DNA of 64,000 nucleotides from Achromobacter pestifer (GCF_902859625.1 NZ_CADIJX010000003.1:248001-312000), one strand, 5' to 3'. Counted from the stretch's first letter, positions 35,471-44,870 are shown. Made by a program: numbers and translations. The notes: generated by a model not told the origin, from the sequence alone.

Positions 35471-36040
35471 TCAGTGAGTGGCTGTCTGAATGGCCGTGAG
35501 TGCGTGGTGGCGATAGAGCCTATCCACCAGCCGTCCTTCCAGAACCGATGCACGATGGCACAGATCCTCCTCGGTGCCGAAGTTGTCCCACATATGTTCA
35601 AACGAGGCTCCGCGTCGCAACTCGCGTGCTTCGTTGAAGACTTGATCGGCCTCAAGATCCGACCCAACCGGCAGGCACCACTTGATGTCTGCGCTACGGA
35701 CTTCTCCGGCAAGGACGTGTCGTCCGCTGCGGTCACGGACTAGGACCAACTTCGGTGCGAAGCTCAGCGCCTCGCTATCGTCGTCGCTGCCAAAATCCCC
35801 GCGATCGACGATGTCGTTGGCCAGCGACATGGCTTCTTCGATCAAGCCGGACCAGCCGAGTACGCGTACGCCCGGTGACCAGTAGGTCCCGAGCGCAGGA
35901 TCGTCCTCCCGGTACAGGGTATCGCCATGGCAAAGGATAGTGAACTGGCGCCAGAACACGTCCTCGCGAATGTAGGTTCCGGTGTGATAGGGAGTAGCAA
36001 TGAAGGGGACGCCTTCAAAGTGATGACGTTGCGGTTGCAT
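35471..36040 (-). CDS. Hypothetical ICE protein (189 aa)
   Basis: 189 residues of well-behaved protein composition (FEGVPFIATPYHTGTYIRED, LVLVRDRSGRHVLAGEVRS) with acidic patches and no transmembrane segment. Unnamed cytoplasmic proteins commonly accompany radC in this part of ICEclc-type elements, so it is probably backbone rather than cargo. No function can be given. A long hairpin lies upstream at 36064-36103. Confidence 0.7.
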   Translation of the reverse strand: MQPQRHHFEGVPFIATPYHTGTYIREDVFWRQFTILCHGDTLYREDDPALGTYWSPGVRVLGWSGLIEEAMSLANDIVDRGDFGSDDDSEALSFAPKLVLVRDRSGRHVLAGEVRSADIKWCLPVGSDLEADQVFNEARELRRGASFEHMWDNFGTEEDLCHRASVLEGRLVDRLYRHHALTAIQTATH

Positions 36041-36063
36041 GATGCGCTCCTAAGAGTGAGATG

Positions 36064-36103
36064 GCGGGCACCGAGCGGACCCCTGCGGGTCTGGGGTGCC
36101 CGC
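36064..36103. repeat. Strong hairpin upstream of the 189-aa ICE gene
   Basis: Perfect outer arms GCGGGCACC / GGTGCCCGC with a partly paired interior (GACCCctgcGGGTC). It lies between radC and the 189-aa gene, in its 5' leader (the gene starts at 36040). No T-run. It could be a transcription attenuator, a protein-binding site or an RNA processing site in the operon. Confidence 0.55.
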
Positions 36104-36146
36104 ACGGGTGAAAGTGGTGCCAATGCAGGCACCACGAAACGGTTGG

Positions 36147-36644
36147 CTACAAGAGACCGGATTCGGCAAACGAGTACGGCGTCCCTTCGCCAACGATGAA
36201 ATGATCCAGTACGCGAACATCGACCTGGAACAGGAGATCCTTCATTACCTGCGTCAGGCGTCTGTCGGCCTCGCTGGGTGTGGTGTTGCCCGATGGGTGG
36301 TTGTGGCAGAGCACCAAGGCGGCTGCTCGAAGATCCAAGGCACGCTTGAGTACAACGCGAGGGTGAACGGACGCGGAGTCGATCGTCCCTTGGAACAGCA
36401 CCTCATAGGCCAGGACACGATGCTGGGTATCCATGAAGACCACCGAGAAGACTTCGTTGGGCTCCGCCGACAACTTCATGCGCAGGAAATCCCGGACGTC
36501 GGAAGGGGCTTGCAACTTGGGGCCATGCTGGAAGACACGGCGCTCCAGGATCTCGATGGCCCGGCTGATGATCCAGTCGTCCTGCGCAATGGCAGCGGGG
36601 TTAAATGATGAAGCGCCACCGAGCGTGGCGAGGGATGTAGACAT
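36147..36644 (-). CDS. radC: RadC-like JAB domain protein
   Basis: 165 residues. The JAB/MPN metalloprotease motif is intact (LCHNHPSGNTTPSEAD), as is the preceding FSVVFMDTQHRVLAYEVLFQGT. The N-terminal helix-hairpin-helix of chromosomal RadC is absent, as is usual for ICE and phage copies. Biochemical function is unknown; it is a standard passenger near the conjugation genes. The ATG encoding MSTSLATL is chosen over the longer frame, which runs through a hairpin. Confidence 0.87.
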   Translation of the reverse strand: MSTSLATLGGASSFNPAAIAQDDWIISRAIEILERRVFQHGPKLQAPSDVRDFLRMKLSAEPNEVFSVVFMDTQHRVLAYEVLFQGTIDSASVHPRVVLKRALDLRAAALVLCHNHPSGNTTPSEADRRLTQVMKDLLFQVDVRVLDHFIVGEGTPYSFAESGLL

Positions 36645-36675
36645 GACGAAACCTCCAAGGAAATGGGAGGTTCCC

Positions 36676-36704
36676 GTCCCCTGGAGGGCGGACCCTCCAG
36701 GGAC
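36676..36704. repeat. Hairpin upstream of radC
   Basis: Arms GTCCCCTGGAGGG and ACCCTCCAGGGAC, separated by CGG, pair almost completely. It lies 32 bases before the radC ATG in the 115-base leader between the DsbA-like gene and radC. With the hairpin at 36064-36103 it frames radC on both sides, suggesting processing or attenuation of the operon transcript. Confidence 0.55.
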
Positions 36705-36818
36705 AGTGATGATTGGCATCCACCACCGGATGCACGGTGGCCGTTCGCGCCGGGGATGCGTGGCGAACTGGGTGGATCAACGCGGTGGAACCCGCGCCGT
36801 AGCCTTGAAGACCCGCGG

Positions 36819-37553
36819 CTACCTGGGCATGTCGCTGACGTCGTCAGCGGACAATTCAGTGGTCGGGCGAGTGGCGTCGGTGGCCGCCAGCAGATCCAGC
36901 GCAGAAAGCAAGGTGTCGCCTTCGGCGGGCCCGGCAACGATCAGCGACTGACCACTCTTGTGGTCGAGCAGGCGCAAGGTGGGTGTAGCCATCACGCCGG
37001 CTTGCCGCGCCTCGTCGGCCTGAGCGCGGATGATGACGTCGGGCCGCTCGCTCGCGAGGCAGGCTTGCACGACCTGATCTTGATCGGGATAGTCCAAGCC
37101 CGCCGGCAGGCCCTGGCCGTCGCTGCGGGTGTGCTGATAGATCCACGTGACAGCCTTCCAGAAGCCCGCATGGCCTTGTGCTTCGCCCACGCATTCGGCC
37201 AGCCGGGCGAGTCGCGTCGCCATCGGCTCGTGCATGGGCAGTGGCAAGTGATGCCATTGCAAACTCACGTCCGGATGTTGGTCGATCCACTTGCGCAGGA
37301 CCGGCGCATAGGCTTGGCAGTACGGGCATTCGAGATCGGCGTATTCGATCACCGTAAAGCGCGCGTCCGCCTGGCCATACCGCCACGGGGGACCAGGCGG
37401 ATGTTGTTCGGTGGTATCGCCCGCAGCGCTGCGCGGGTCGTGCGAAAGATGAGGCAGCGACCACAGCACCAGGGCGGCTAGGAGGCCGACCACCGTAGCC
37501 AGTGGCAGGAGCCAACGCCGGTACGACGAGCGAGTACGGGGTGCGTTCGGCAT
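36819..37553 (-). CDS. DsbA/thioredoxin-fold periplasmic protein of the ICE
   Basis: 244 residues. One N-terminal transmembrane anchor (WLLPLATVVGLLAALVLWSL) is followed by a thioredoxin fold with active site CPYC (YADLECPYCQAY) and the cis-proline segment MATPTLRLLD. It probably forms or isomerises disulfides in the Cys-rich periplasmic conjugation proteins (TIGR03755/56). It is directly downstream of the VirB4-type ATPase and is a constant member of this operon. An ATG 12 bases upstream (37565) is also possible. Confidence 0.87.
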   Translation of the reverse strand: MPNAPRTRSSYRRWLLPLATVVGLLAALVLWSLPHLSHDPRSAAGDTTEQHPPGPPWRYGQADARFTVIEYADLECPYCQAYAPVLRKWIDQHPDVSLQWHHLPLPMHEPMATRLARLAECVGEAQGHAGFWKAVTWIYQHTRSDGQGLPAGLDYPDQDQVVQACLASERPDVIIRAQADEARQAGVMATPTLRLLDHKSGQSLIVAGPAEGDTLLSALDLLAATDATRPTTELSADDVSDMPR

Positions 37554-37554
37554 G

Positions 37555-40425
37555 TCAGCCTGCATCGAGAATGGCGTCGTATAGCGGTTCGATGCCTCGG
37601 GCGCGGTCGATCCTCTCGGCCACCTTGACCGCGGCGTCCAGTTCGCTGATGTTGAACTGCTGCATCAACTGGAAGCGCTCTGCCTTCTCCTCGGGCTCCG
37701 TTTGTGCCAAGGCGAGATACAAGCTCGGCGGGACCGCACGGAACAGAATCTCCAACGACTTCGACAGGATCACGCCTTCGGTGAACTTCCCGGACTCCTT
37801 TCGGGCCGAGAGCATCAGTGCTTTCTGCGCCGGATTCAGCTCCCGGAAACGAGCGATCTTCTCCACTTCGTCAGGCGGCATGTTCAGGCAGATCCACCAT
37901 TCGATCATGTTCAACATGGGTTCCGCTGCCTTGGGCAGGTCGTCCAGATTCTGCGTCGCCAACCAGAACCAGGCCCCCAATTTCCGCCACATTTTCGTGA
38001 TCTTCAGAACGTACGGTCCGAGCAGTGCGTTCTTGGTGATGATGTGGCCCTCATCGGTGACGTTGATGATCGGCCGGCCCAGGAACTGGTCGCGCTCCGC
38101 GATATTGTTGACCGTGTTGATCAGGCTGATGTACGCGATGGAGAGTTGTGCGTTGTAGCCCTCCCTGGCGTAGGTGGCGAGATCGACGATGGTGATGTCT
38201 GCCTCGGGCCACGGGGTGCCCGCCCGGTCGAACATCTCGCCGTCCGCCCCCTGGCAGAACATGTCCATGGCGTCGGCCATTTCCAGCAAACGCGTGCGGC
38301 GGGTCTCCGGCAGCGTGGGATCGCGGCCCCGCTCGCGCAGCGCGTCGCGCACGTCGCGCGTGAGCACGGTGCGCTGCTCGTTCATGCAGCGCTGGGCGGC
38401 ATCGAGGATGCACTGGCGGATCAGGCTGCGGTCGGCGCGCGTCATCCGCGCCTCTTCCTTGTCCTCGCCGCCCGTAATCATCAGGCGGGCGGTGATCTCC
38501 AACTCGCCCAGCACGTCGCGCTGCTCGTCGCCGGCGCCTTCCTCCTCGTCCAGCGCGTCGGCATCGAGCGTTTGTACCTGGCCGGGCATGTCGACCAGGC
38601 GGTGGGCATCAGCGAACGGCGCCAGGCTCACACCCGAGCCGGGCGCCAGCCTCACGCGATGGACGCTTAGTCCGAGTCGTGCGGCGAACTCGCCGAACAG
38701 GCCGAACGAGTTGCCGGCCTCGACCACGAACAGCCGCGGCCTGTAGATCGCGGTGACTTGGATAAGGATGTTGTTGAGCGTCGCGCTCTTGCCCGAGCCA
38801 GTCGGGCCGAACAGAAACAGGTGAGCGTTCATCTGCCGGTCGAGCTTGCTCAACGGATCGAACGTGACGAGCCCGCCGCCGCGGTTGAAGACGCTGATCC
38901 CGGGATGTCCGGTGCCCTGGCTGCGGCCCCACAGCGGCGCGATATTGACTGCGTGCTGCACGAACATCAGCTGGGTGTACCACTGCCGCTTGTCCTTGGC
39001 CGGGTCGTAGACGCACGGCAACCAGCGTAGGAACGTATTGAGCGGCGCGACCTCGTCGTCCTCGCGCACGGGCTGCAGGCCGGCGTTGAGCAGGATGTTC
39101 CCCAACTGCAGGCCCCGTGCCTCGAGCTCGGCCTGGTCGCGACCGCGCAGATAGAACGTCAGCGCGCCGCGATACAGTTTGTGCGCGCTGCCGATGAGCC
39201 CGCGCGCCTGTTCCACGTCATGGCGGGCCTGCTCGGAGGCCAGCGTCTCGCCGACTGCCTTGCGCGCAAGGTGGTTTAGGTGCGCTTCGAGGATGTCTTG
39301 CGGCGTCGCCACGAGCGTCAGGCAGAGGACCGTGTCTTCGGGCATCTGGTCGAACAGCGCGTTGATGGCGTCGCCGCCCTTGCGGGTCTCGCCGGTGACG
39401 TGCCCCGTGGACGGCGGCATGCGCAGGCGGTCGACCGCGATGGCCCGGTGCGGCAGATCGTCGAAGTACCACAGGCCTTCGGCGACATCCGAGCGCGGCT
39501 GGCCGAAGAACAGTCGCTGCGCGAAGTCCGTGCCGCTGGCCAGTTCGATCTCGCCGGGCTCGGCCTCGTCGGGATAGCGGACCAGCGCGTAGAACCGCTC
39601 GAGGTCGGCGGCAGTGTCGCCGAGCATGCGTGGCGCCGGGTTGAACCAGCGCAGGAGCCACGCATGGATGTCAGGCGCACCTAGACGACGCGCACGCACG
39701 CCTGCGTTGGCCAGGCCGCCCTCCAGGCGGTCGCAGACCATATTCAGGGCCTGCTCCGGCGATTGCCCGCGACGCGTGGGTGTCCGGCCGACACGCCGGT
39801 AGACGACCATGCGCACACGCCGGGTTTGGCCGCGCCACGGCAGGCGGCTGACTGTCGAGTCCTCGAACAGCCCACCGGACTTTGCCACCGCTTGCAGATG
39901 GTGGGCAAAGAAACGTAGGTAGAACTCGGTGAAAGCGCTGTCCTTTGCGCGTGGCTGGATGTAGTTACGCAAGTCTTCGAGATAGCGGTCCCAACTGGTC
40001 TCGTCCTGGGCGTACAACTGGACGACCCACGGGTCCTCGTCCAACTCGTCGAACGAGTCCTGTAGCGCGTTCTCGAGGGTGTCGCGAACCTGGCCCAGCC
40101 AGCCAGGCTCCCGGCCTTCGGTTCCGACCGGCAGCAGCTCGAAGAACGCTGCCACCGATGCGCCGTCCTCCAGCAACATGCTCTGCGACTCAGGCAGGTA
40201 CTCCGCCCAGGGCAGCAAATCCGCGAACGACGGCGCCACGTCGTACAAAGCCTGCTCGTCGGCGACGGTCGCCCGGCGGCGCGGCCGGGCGCCGGGGCCG
40301 CCGGGCTCGGGCAGGCCATGCGCGTGCAGCTGGGCGACATGGCGTTCCCAGGCGTCGGCCGGCGGTGGGGCAGATGCCGTCGTCGGCGCCGACCGTGGCC
40401 GACGCTTGAGCAGAGGCCACGCCAT
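37555..40425 (-). CDS. TIGR03744 (PFL_4706) conjugative transfer ATPase, VirB4/TraC type
   Basis: 956 residues, the expected size. Walker A FLFGPTGSGKSATLNN is near residue 540. A DE-containing motif (NVTDEGHIITKN) and ATQNLDD follow in the C-terminal motor. The protein energises pilus assembly and secretion at the inner membrane. Its ATG overlaps the stop of the TIGR03751 gene. Central gene of the MPF-G operon and a good marker for ICE typing. Confidence 0.92.
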   Translation of the reverse strand: MAWPLLKRRPRSAPTTASAPPPADAWERHVAQLHAHGLPEPGGPGARPRRRATVADEQALYDVAPSFADLLPWAEYLPESQSMLLEDGASVAAFFELLPVGTEGREPGWLGQVRDTLENALQDSFDELDEDPWVVQLYAQDETSWDRYLEDLRNYIQPRAKDSAFTEFYLRFFAHHLQAVAKSGGLFEDSTVSRLPWRGQTRRVRMVVYRRVGRTPTRRGQSPEQALNMVCDRLEGGLANAGVRARRLGAPDIHAWLLRWFNPAPRMLGDTAADLERFYALVRYPDEAEPGEIELASGTDFAQRLFFGQPRSDVAEGLWYFDDLPHRAIAVDRLRMPPSTGHVTGETRKGGDAINALFDQMPEDTVLCLTLVATPQDILEAHLNHLARKAVGETLASEQARHDVEQARGLIGSAHKLYRGALTFYLRGRDQAELEARGLQLGNILLNAGLQPVREDDEVAPLNTFLRWLPCVYDPAKDKRQWYTQLMFVQHAVNIAPLWGRSQGTGHPGISVFNRGGGLVTFDPLSKLDRQMNAHLFLFGPTGSGKSATLNNILIQVTAIYRPRLFVVEAGNSFGLFGEFAARLGLSVHRVRLAPGSGVSLAPFADAHRLVDMPGQVQTLDADALDEEEGAGDEQRDVLGELEITARLMITGGEDKEEARMTRADRSLIRQCILDAAQRCMNEQRTVLTRDVRDALRERGRDPTLPETRRTRLLEMADAMDMFCQGADGEMFDRAGTPWPEADITIVDLATYAREGYNAQLSIAYISLINTVNNIAERDQFLGRPIINVTDEGHIITKNALLGPYVLKITKMWRKLGAWFWLATQNLDDLPKAAEPMLNMIEWWICLNMPPDEVEKIARFRELNPAQKALMLSARKESGKFTEGVILSKSLEILFRAVPPSLYLALAQTEPEEKAERFQLMQQFNISELDAAVKVAERIDRARGIEPLYDAILDAG

Positions 40426-40859
40426 CAATAGTCCTCGACCCGCTCGCCGGGTAGCGCGTACTGCACCCGCTGGTACAACGGAAACACCGTGCTGTAGCCC
40501 GGCACGGGCACCGGGTCGGTGCCGGCGAGGTGCGGGAACACGTACATGACGAGATCGGGATTCGGCAGGCGATGGAACTGCCGGTAGATTTCGTTCTGTG
40601 CCGTGCGCGTGTACCGGGCCTGCAATCCAGGTGCGGCCTGCAGATCTTCGGTCGTCAACGGGCGCCGCAGTACCTGCCGGGCATCGAGCAACTGCCGTGC
40701 GGCTTGGCCGCCCCCGGCGCTACCGCCGGTCCCCGTGTTCCAGATATCGAGCATGGTCTGGTCGCCATGGGACAGCATCTCCTCTTTGCTGGTGGCACAG
40801 CCACCGAGCAGCGCCGCGCCGATCAATGCGGTCACGCCCTTAGTCCAGGTCCTGTACAT
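40425..40859 (-). CDS. TIGR03751 conjugative transfer lipoprotein
   Basis: 144 residues with a lipoprotein signal (LIGAALLGGC, lipidated Cys) and a C-terminal proline-rich segment ending PLYQRVQYALPGERVEDY, typical of the TIGR03751 family. Outer-membrane-associated part of the secretion channel, comparable to VirB7/TraV. It overlaps TIGR03752 by about 20 bases. Confidence 0.87.
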   Translation of the reverse strand: MYRTWTKGVTALIGAALLGGCATSKEEMLSHGDQTMLDIWNTGTGGSAGGGQAARQLLDARQVLRRPLTTEDLQAAPGLQARYTRTAQNEIYRQFHRLPNPDLVMYVFPHLAGTDPVPVPGYSTVFPLYQRVQYALPGERVEDY

Positions 40860-42261
40860 CCGAGGTACCTCCGAGGCGATGATCGACCTTGCGCCCCTTC
40901 GGGTCGTAGTCGATCGTGATGGGTTCTTCGAGATGGACGGCGACCCGGGCGTTGGGTTGGACATAGACGGCGGCGAAAGCCTGCCCGTACAAGCGGTTCA
41001 CCCATTGCGACATCTCTTGCACGCCGCCGGCCAGAATCCGGCCCATCGCCTCGTTGCCCGAGATTCCCACCGTCCCAACCGATCCGTCGCTGCCGACATA
41101 GGACATGCGGCCGCTGTCCGAGTCGATTAGCGAAGCTGCGCCCGCGCCGGCCGCAGTGATCAGCGCCTGCGTGCCGAGGTATTGCTGGGCGTTGCTGCGA
41201 CGTTCGCCACTGACGCAGGGAATGCCATATGGGTCGCTGATCCACCCCAGGCCATCCCGCGTGTTGTTGCCGCTCTGCTGGCGATTGCCGCCGCGTTCGC
41301 GGTCCTCGGGAACGGTGCGAATCGTGCCGTCGTGAAAGACGAAGGTGACGCTCCTGATCTGTCCGCGTACGCACGAGAGCGTCCAGTCGCCGGAGGCGGT
41401 GCCGCTGACCACCGCGCCGGCAACATCGGGGATGTCGATGCCATTGGCCGTCAGGTTGTCCGGGCCGATCAACACTTTGAACGGATACGGATCGTTGACA
41501 GTGCCGTCAATCGGCACACGGCCGACCAGGGCGGTCATCGCCACCGAACCCATCAACGTCGAATTGGTCGGTACGGTGTAGACCGGCCGGGCGCTGGATA
41601 CACCTACCGCTCGACTGTCGGCGTCCACCGCCGAGGATGCCGTGTCCTCTAAGGTCTTTTGTGCGGGTGCGAAGCTGGTGGGAAAGCTGAAACCGCTGCC
41701 CGCGCCCGGCGCACGGCCCTTGGCCTCGGCCGGGGCGTCGGCGGGTTCGATCCAGCGCACCCCGTCGCCAGGTCCAGTACCGTCACCGGGTTTCAGGCCC
41801 AGGCCGACCGGCAGATCATCGTGGCCGTCCGTGCCGCCCACTCCTTCCAGCCGACGCTGCAGATCCTGCAGCAGTCCCTGGGTCTGCTGGCGCTGGGAAG
41901 CAACCTGTTCGCGGTCCTGCCGCAACTGGCTGCGCTCAGTCTCCAAGGCGCTCTGAATGCGCCGGTCGATTGAGCCCTCGCGCTGGCGCAGGCGCTCGTT
42001 CTCGGCGCGCTGCGTCTTGTTGTCGGAAAGCGCGGTCTGCAGCTCGGTGCGCAACTGCCTGACCTGAGCCACCAGCGTCGCCACGGTGTCCCGCGGTGTG
42101 TCGCCCTCGATGCCCAAGGCCTTGGCTTCTTCCGGGGTCAGTTGACTGCCGCGGTCTCGCACAGGCTGGCTGCCGCCTCCGGAGAACAGACGAAAGCCGA
42201 CAAACACGAGCAGCAGCAGCATCGGGATCATCAACCACTTCAGCAGGCCATTACTCCTCAT
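40840..42261 (-). CDS. TIGR03752 (PFL_4705) conjugative element protein, VirB10/TraB-like
   Basis: 473 residues. An N-terminal transmembrane helix (WLMIPMLLLLVFVGF) is followed by a coiled coil (roughly residues 60-140) and a C-terminal beta-rich domain with SVAMTALVGRVPIDG, the pattern of TraB/VirB10-like channel scaffolds that span the envelope. Overlaps TIGR03749 by 11 bases. Confidence 0.9.
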   Translation of the reverse strand: MRSNGLLKWLMIPMLLLLVFVGFRLFSGGGSQPVRDRGSQLTPEEAKALGIEGDTPRDTVATLVAQVRQLRTELQTALSDNKTQRAENERLRQREGSIDRRIQSALETERSQLRQDREQVASQRQQTQGLLQDLQRRLEGVGGTDGHDDLPVGLGLKPGDGTGPGDGVRWIEPADAPAEAKGRAPGAGSGFSFPTSFAPAQKTLEDTASSAVDADSRAVGVSSARPVYTVPTNSTLMGSVAMTALVGRVPIDGTVNDPYPFKVLIGPDNLTANGIDIPDVAGAVVSGTASGDWTLSCVRGQIRSVTFVFHDGTIRTVPEDRERGGNRQQSGNNTRDGLGWISDPYGIPCVSGERRSNAQQYLGTQALITAAGAGAASLIDSDSGRMSYVGSDGSVGTVGISGNEAMGRILAGGVQEMSQWVNRLYGQAFAAVYVQPNARVAVHLEEPITIDYDPKGRKVDHRLGGTSDVQDLD

Positions 42262-43162
42262 CGCGGCCCCCGTCCGTGCTGCCCGGCACCGGCAGGTTGA
42301 GCGTCGCGTCGATGGGGCTGATGGCCGGAAGCAACGCTTCGGCCAGGCCGTGCCCGCGCGTCACCAGATAGACCACCGTGGTGTCCTCCGATGTGCCCAC
42401 CGGCCCGAGAATCGGATGCTGGAAGGTGGCCGTCATGAAATCGCCCTGAAGTGCGCGAGGATCGAGGTCGAGCCAGGACGACGCCTTGTTGCTCAGTCGT
42501 ACGGCGCTCACCCACAGGTCGTCGAGTCGCCAAGCAGCCAACGCCTGGCCGCGCACCGGCAAGGTCGGCAGCAAGGTGTCCAGCGCGAGGTCGCGCCGCA
42601 AATTCACGCGCGCGATGCCCGGCACCGGCTCGACGGTGCGCAACGGCGTGTATAGGGACTGCGCTGCGTAGCGCGTGAGCACCACCGGCACGGGCGTCTC
42701 GCGCGCGGCGCGCGTCGGCGCTCCTGGCAGGGTGGCGGTCTCTTCGTCCGTGCCTTCGGCCTGTGTCGACTGCTGGCCGTAGCGCTGCGGCGCTGATTCG
42801 CCCTCGACGATGCGTATCGGCTCCAAGGCGGCCTGGCCCGCCTGGGCCGGCTCGGCGGCGATGTCCAGCAGGATCACCGCGCCGGTGTCCGCATCCTGCA
42901 ACTGCAGCCGGGTCGGCTCGATCGGCTCGCTGGCCCGAAGGTAGAGAGCGCCGCCGGCGCTTTGCACCCGCAGGCGATCCCCAACCGAGGCTGGCATGCC
43001 CACCCTAACGTTGCGGTCGATGAAGACCACTCGCTCTTGGTCAACGCGCAGCGGAACCGCCAGAGGAAGCCGTTCCCAGTGCAGGATTTCGATCGCGTGG
43101 CCGGCCGGCATCCACAGGAGCAGCACGAGTACGGCACCCGCGTGCGAAGCAACGCGTCTCAT
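42251..43162 (-). CDS. TIGR03749 (PFL_4704) conjugative element protein, TraK-like
   Basis: 303 residues with a signal peptide (VLVLLLWMPAGHA) followed by the family start IEILHWERLPLAVPL and RVVFIDRNVRVGMP. Beta-rich periplasmic/outer-membrane protein comparable to TraK/VirB9. Overlaps TIGR03746 by 4 bases, in keeping with a continuous operon. Confidence 0.9.
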   Translation of the reverse strand: MRRVASHAGAVLVLLLWMPAGHAIEILHWERLPLAVPLRVDQERVVFIDRNVRVGMPASVGDRLRVQSAGGALYLRASEPIEPTRLQLQDADTGAVILLDIAAEPAQAGQAALEPIRIVEGESAPQRYGQQSTQAEGTDEETATLPGAPTRAARETPVPVVLTRYAAQSLYTPLRTVEPVPGIARVNLRRDLALDTLLPTLPVRGQALAAWRLDDLWVSAVRLSNKASSWLDLDPRALQGDFMTATFQHPILGPVGTSEDTTVVYLVTRGHGLAEALLPAISPIDATLNLPVPGSTDGGRDEE

Positions 43163-43845
43163 TGGGTCTCTCCCTCAGATAAGTCCGGACCGCTACCGCC
43201 TTGCGCGGCGGCCACCTCCGGTTCAGCGATGCGCTGCGGCGCGCCGTCGTAACAGTCGATTGCCAAGCCAAACGGGTTGCGGTTGGGGTCGACGTCCATG
43301 CGCAGGACTTTGATCGGATAGCGCACAAACGCTCGCTTGACTTGTTCGGCTCCGTAGTACTCGTCGGCGGTCACGTCCAACGTCACTACCCAGTCGCGAT
43401 CGGATACCGTCCGCACGCGTGAAGTCGGCGCCTCGCCGTAGCCGCGCCCTGGAATCTCGTAGATGCCACGCACGCGTTGTCGAAGTTCGCCAGCCGTGCG
43501 GCGGTATTCGTAGTCCTGACGCAAGAACGCCTGGCATGCCGGCGTGAAATAAGCCGACAACGCGTGGATATTGCGTTGGTAGTCCTCATCCCCATTGGCG
43601 GGCCAGCGGTTCAATTGCTGCCAGACGTAGAACGTGAAGGCGTAGACGCTCTCCGGCGGGGTTTGCCACCACGGGCGCGTGCTGCCAGCGCGCAGGTCCG
43701 GCGGCACATGAATCACCAGGTCGCGCGGCGCACTCCACCAGCCGAAGCCCAGCACCAGGGCCAACCCGACCAGCGCGCCAGCACCCAGCCGCAGGGATTT
43801 GATATGGCCCTGAAGGTGCAGGATCTCGTTCTTGAACCGGCTCAT
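43159..43845 (-). CDS. TIGR03746 (PFL_4703) conjugative element protein, VirB8/TraE-like
   Basis: 228 residues from MSRFKNEILHLQGHI; the frame is open upstream but overlaps TIGR03750. A single N-terminal transmembrane helix (GAGALVGLALVLGFGWW) precedes a periplasmic domain of VirB8/TraE type (VYAFTFYVWQQLNRWP). It anchors the channel at the inner membrane. Overlaps TIGR03750 by 4 bases. Confidence 0.9.
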   Translation of the reverse strand: MSRFKNEILHLQGHIKSLRLGAGALVGLALVLGFGWWSAPRDLVIHVPPDLRAGSTRPWWQTPPESVYAFTFYVWQQLNRWPANGDEDYQRNIHALSAYFTPACQAFLRQDYEYRRTAGELRQRVRGIYEIPGRGYGEAPTSRVRTVSDRDWVVTLDVTADEYYGAEQVKRAFVRYPIKVLRMDVDPNRNPFGLAIDCYDGAPQRIAEPEVAAAQGGSGPDLSEGETQ

Positions 43846-44243
43846 GGGTTCCTGCTCCTGCGTGTGCTCCAGTAGCCCGAGCGGATCACCAGGACGCGCG
43901 CACCGACAGAGGGCGCCAACGCTGGATGGCGACGCGCAATCCACCATTGCAGTTGCCGGTAGAGCCAGGTGTCTGGCCTGCCGCGCTTCTGCCGGCGCAG
44001 CACACCACCGCCCACAAAAACGCCCACGGCGATGCTGGCGACGACCAGCGTCGGCACGATGGCGACTGTGGAGAACACGAACGCCAGCGGAATGCCCGAT
44101 GCCAATCCGACCGCCCCCGACAGGCCGGCACACACCCACAGTTCGTCCGCCGTGAGTCCGCGAACGACCACGGGATGGCGGTTCAAACGGTGCGGCAGGA
44201 ACGCGACCGTGCCGTCCGGGCGAATGTCCTGGTATTCAGGCAT
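43842..44243 (-). CDS. TIGR03750 (PFL_4702) conjugative element membrane protein
   Basis: 133 residues. The family start is clear (RLNRHPVVVRGLTADELW) and is followed by two adjacent hydrophobic helices (SGAVGLASGIPLAFVFS, VPTLVVASIAVGVFVGG) and a basic C-terminus (RSGYWSTRR). Small inner-membrane component, comparable to TraL/VirB3. Thirteen bases separate it from TIGR03745. Confidence 0.88.
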   Translation of the reverse strand: MPEYQDIRPDGTVAFLPHRLNRHPVVVRGLTADELWVCAGLSGAVGLASGIPLAFVFSTVAIVPTLVVASIAVGVFVGGGVLRRQKRGRPDTWLYRQLQWWIARRHPALAPSVGARVLVIRSGYWSTRRSRNP

Positions 44244-44256
44244 CGCTAGGCCACGC

Positions 44257-44622
44257 TCACAGGATGCCCGTGGCTTCGGTGAGCAGCCAGATGCCCACCA
44301 CGAGCAGAACGGCGCCGACCGCCACGGTCAGCCCGAATTGCCCCCACGTCTTGCGTCCGGTATGGATCTCCGCGTAGGTACCGTACGCGTGGTAGCACAC
44401 GCCAACGAACATCGAAGCGACCACCAGCAGTGCGATCAGCATCACGATGTCGTAGCCGTAGTTGCGCAGCGTCTCCATGATTCCGCTGCCGGTGCCGCGC
44501 GACGGGTCTTCGAGGGTAGGCAGTCCTTGGGCCTGCGCGAGCGGCGCCAATGCGACCAGGATGGGCAACGAGGCGAGGCGCGCGAAGCGCGACGAGCGGA
44601 AGAGACGGGAGACCGAATTCAT
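44257..44622 (-). CDS. TIGR03745 conjugative element membrane protein, pilin-like
   Basis: 121 residues: signal peptide (LPILVALAPLAQAQG) followed by two hydrophobic helices (YDIVMLIALLVVASMFVGVCY, LTVAVGAVLLVVGIWLL) with a short polar loop, the general design of VirB2/TraA-type pilins. The long upstream open frame overlaps TIGR03758 and is rejected. Confidence 0.87.
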   Translation of the reverse strand: MNSVSRLFRSSRFARLASLPILVALAPLAQAQGLPTLEDPSRGTGSGIMETLRNYGYDIVMLIALLVVASMFVGVCYHAYGTYAEIHTGRKTWGQFGLTVAVGAVLLVVGIWLLTEATGIL

Positions 44623-44636
44623 GATGGCTACCTTTG

Positions 44637-44870
44637 TTACGAGAGCAGGAAGAAAGTCAGCACCACGTACATCGCGATGAAGCGCACCGCGACGCCGAGA
44701 AACTGACGCTGGGAAATCCGCTGCTCCGCCCACCCGACGTAGACGGTGCGCATCGCCCATACGCCCCACAGCAACAGGACGGCGAAGACCGCGCCGACCA
44801 GAACGACTGCGACGGCGGACGCGGCGAAGCCGCCATTGGCCTGAAAGGCGGCGATCTGGTTGGCGTTCAT
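44637..44870 (-). CDS. TIGR03758 (PFL_4701) conjugative element protein
   Basis: 77 residues beginning MNANQIAAFQANGGF, with two hydrophobic helices (VAVVLVGAVFAVLLLWGVWAM, AVRFIAMYVVLTFFLL). Small inner-membrane protein of the MPF-G operon. Overlaps the RAQPRD gene stop by 4 bases. Confidence 0.87.
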   Translation of the reverse strand: MNANQIAAFQANGGFAASAVAVVLVGAVFAVLLLWGVWAMRTVYVGWAEQRISQRQFLGVAVRFIAMYVVLTFFLLS

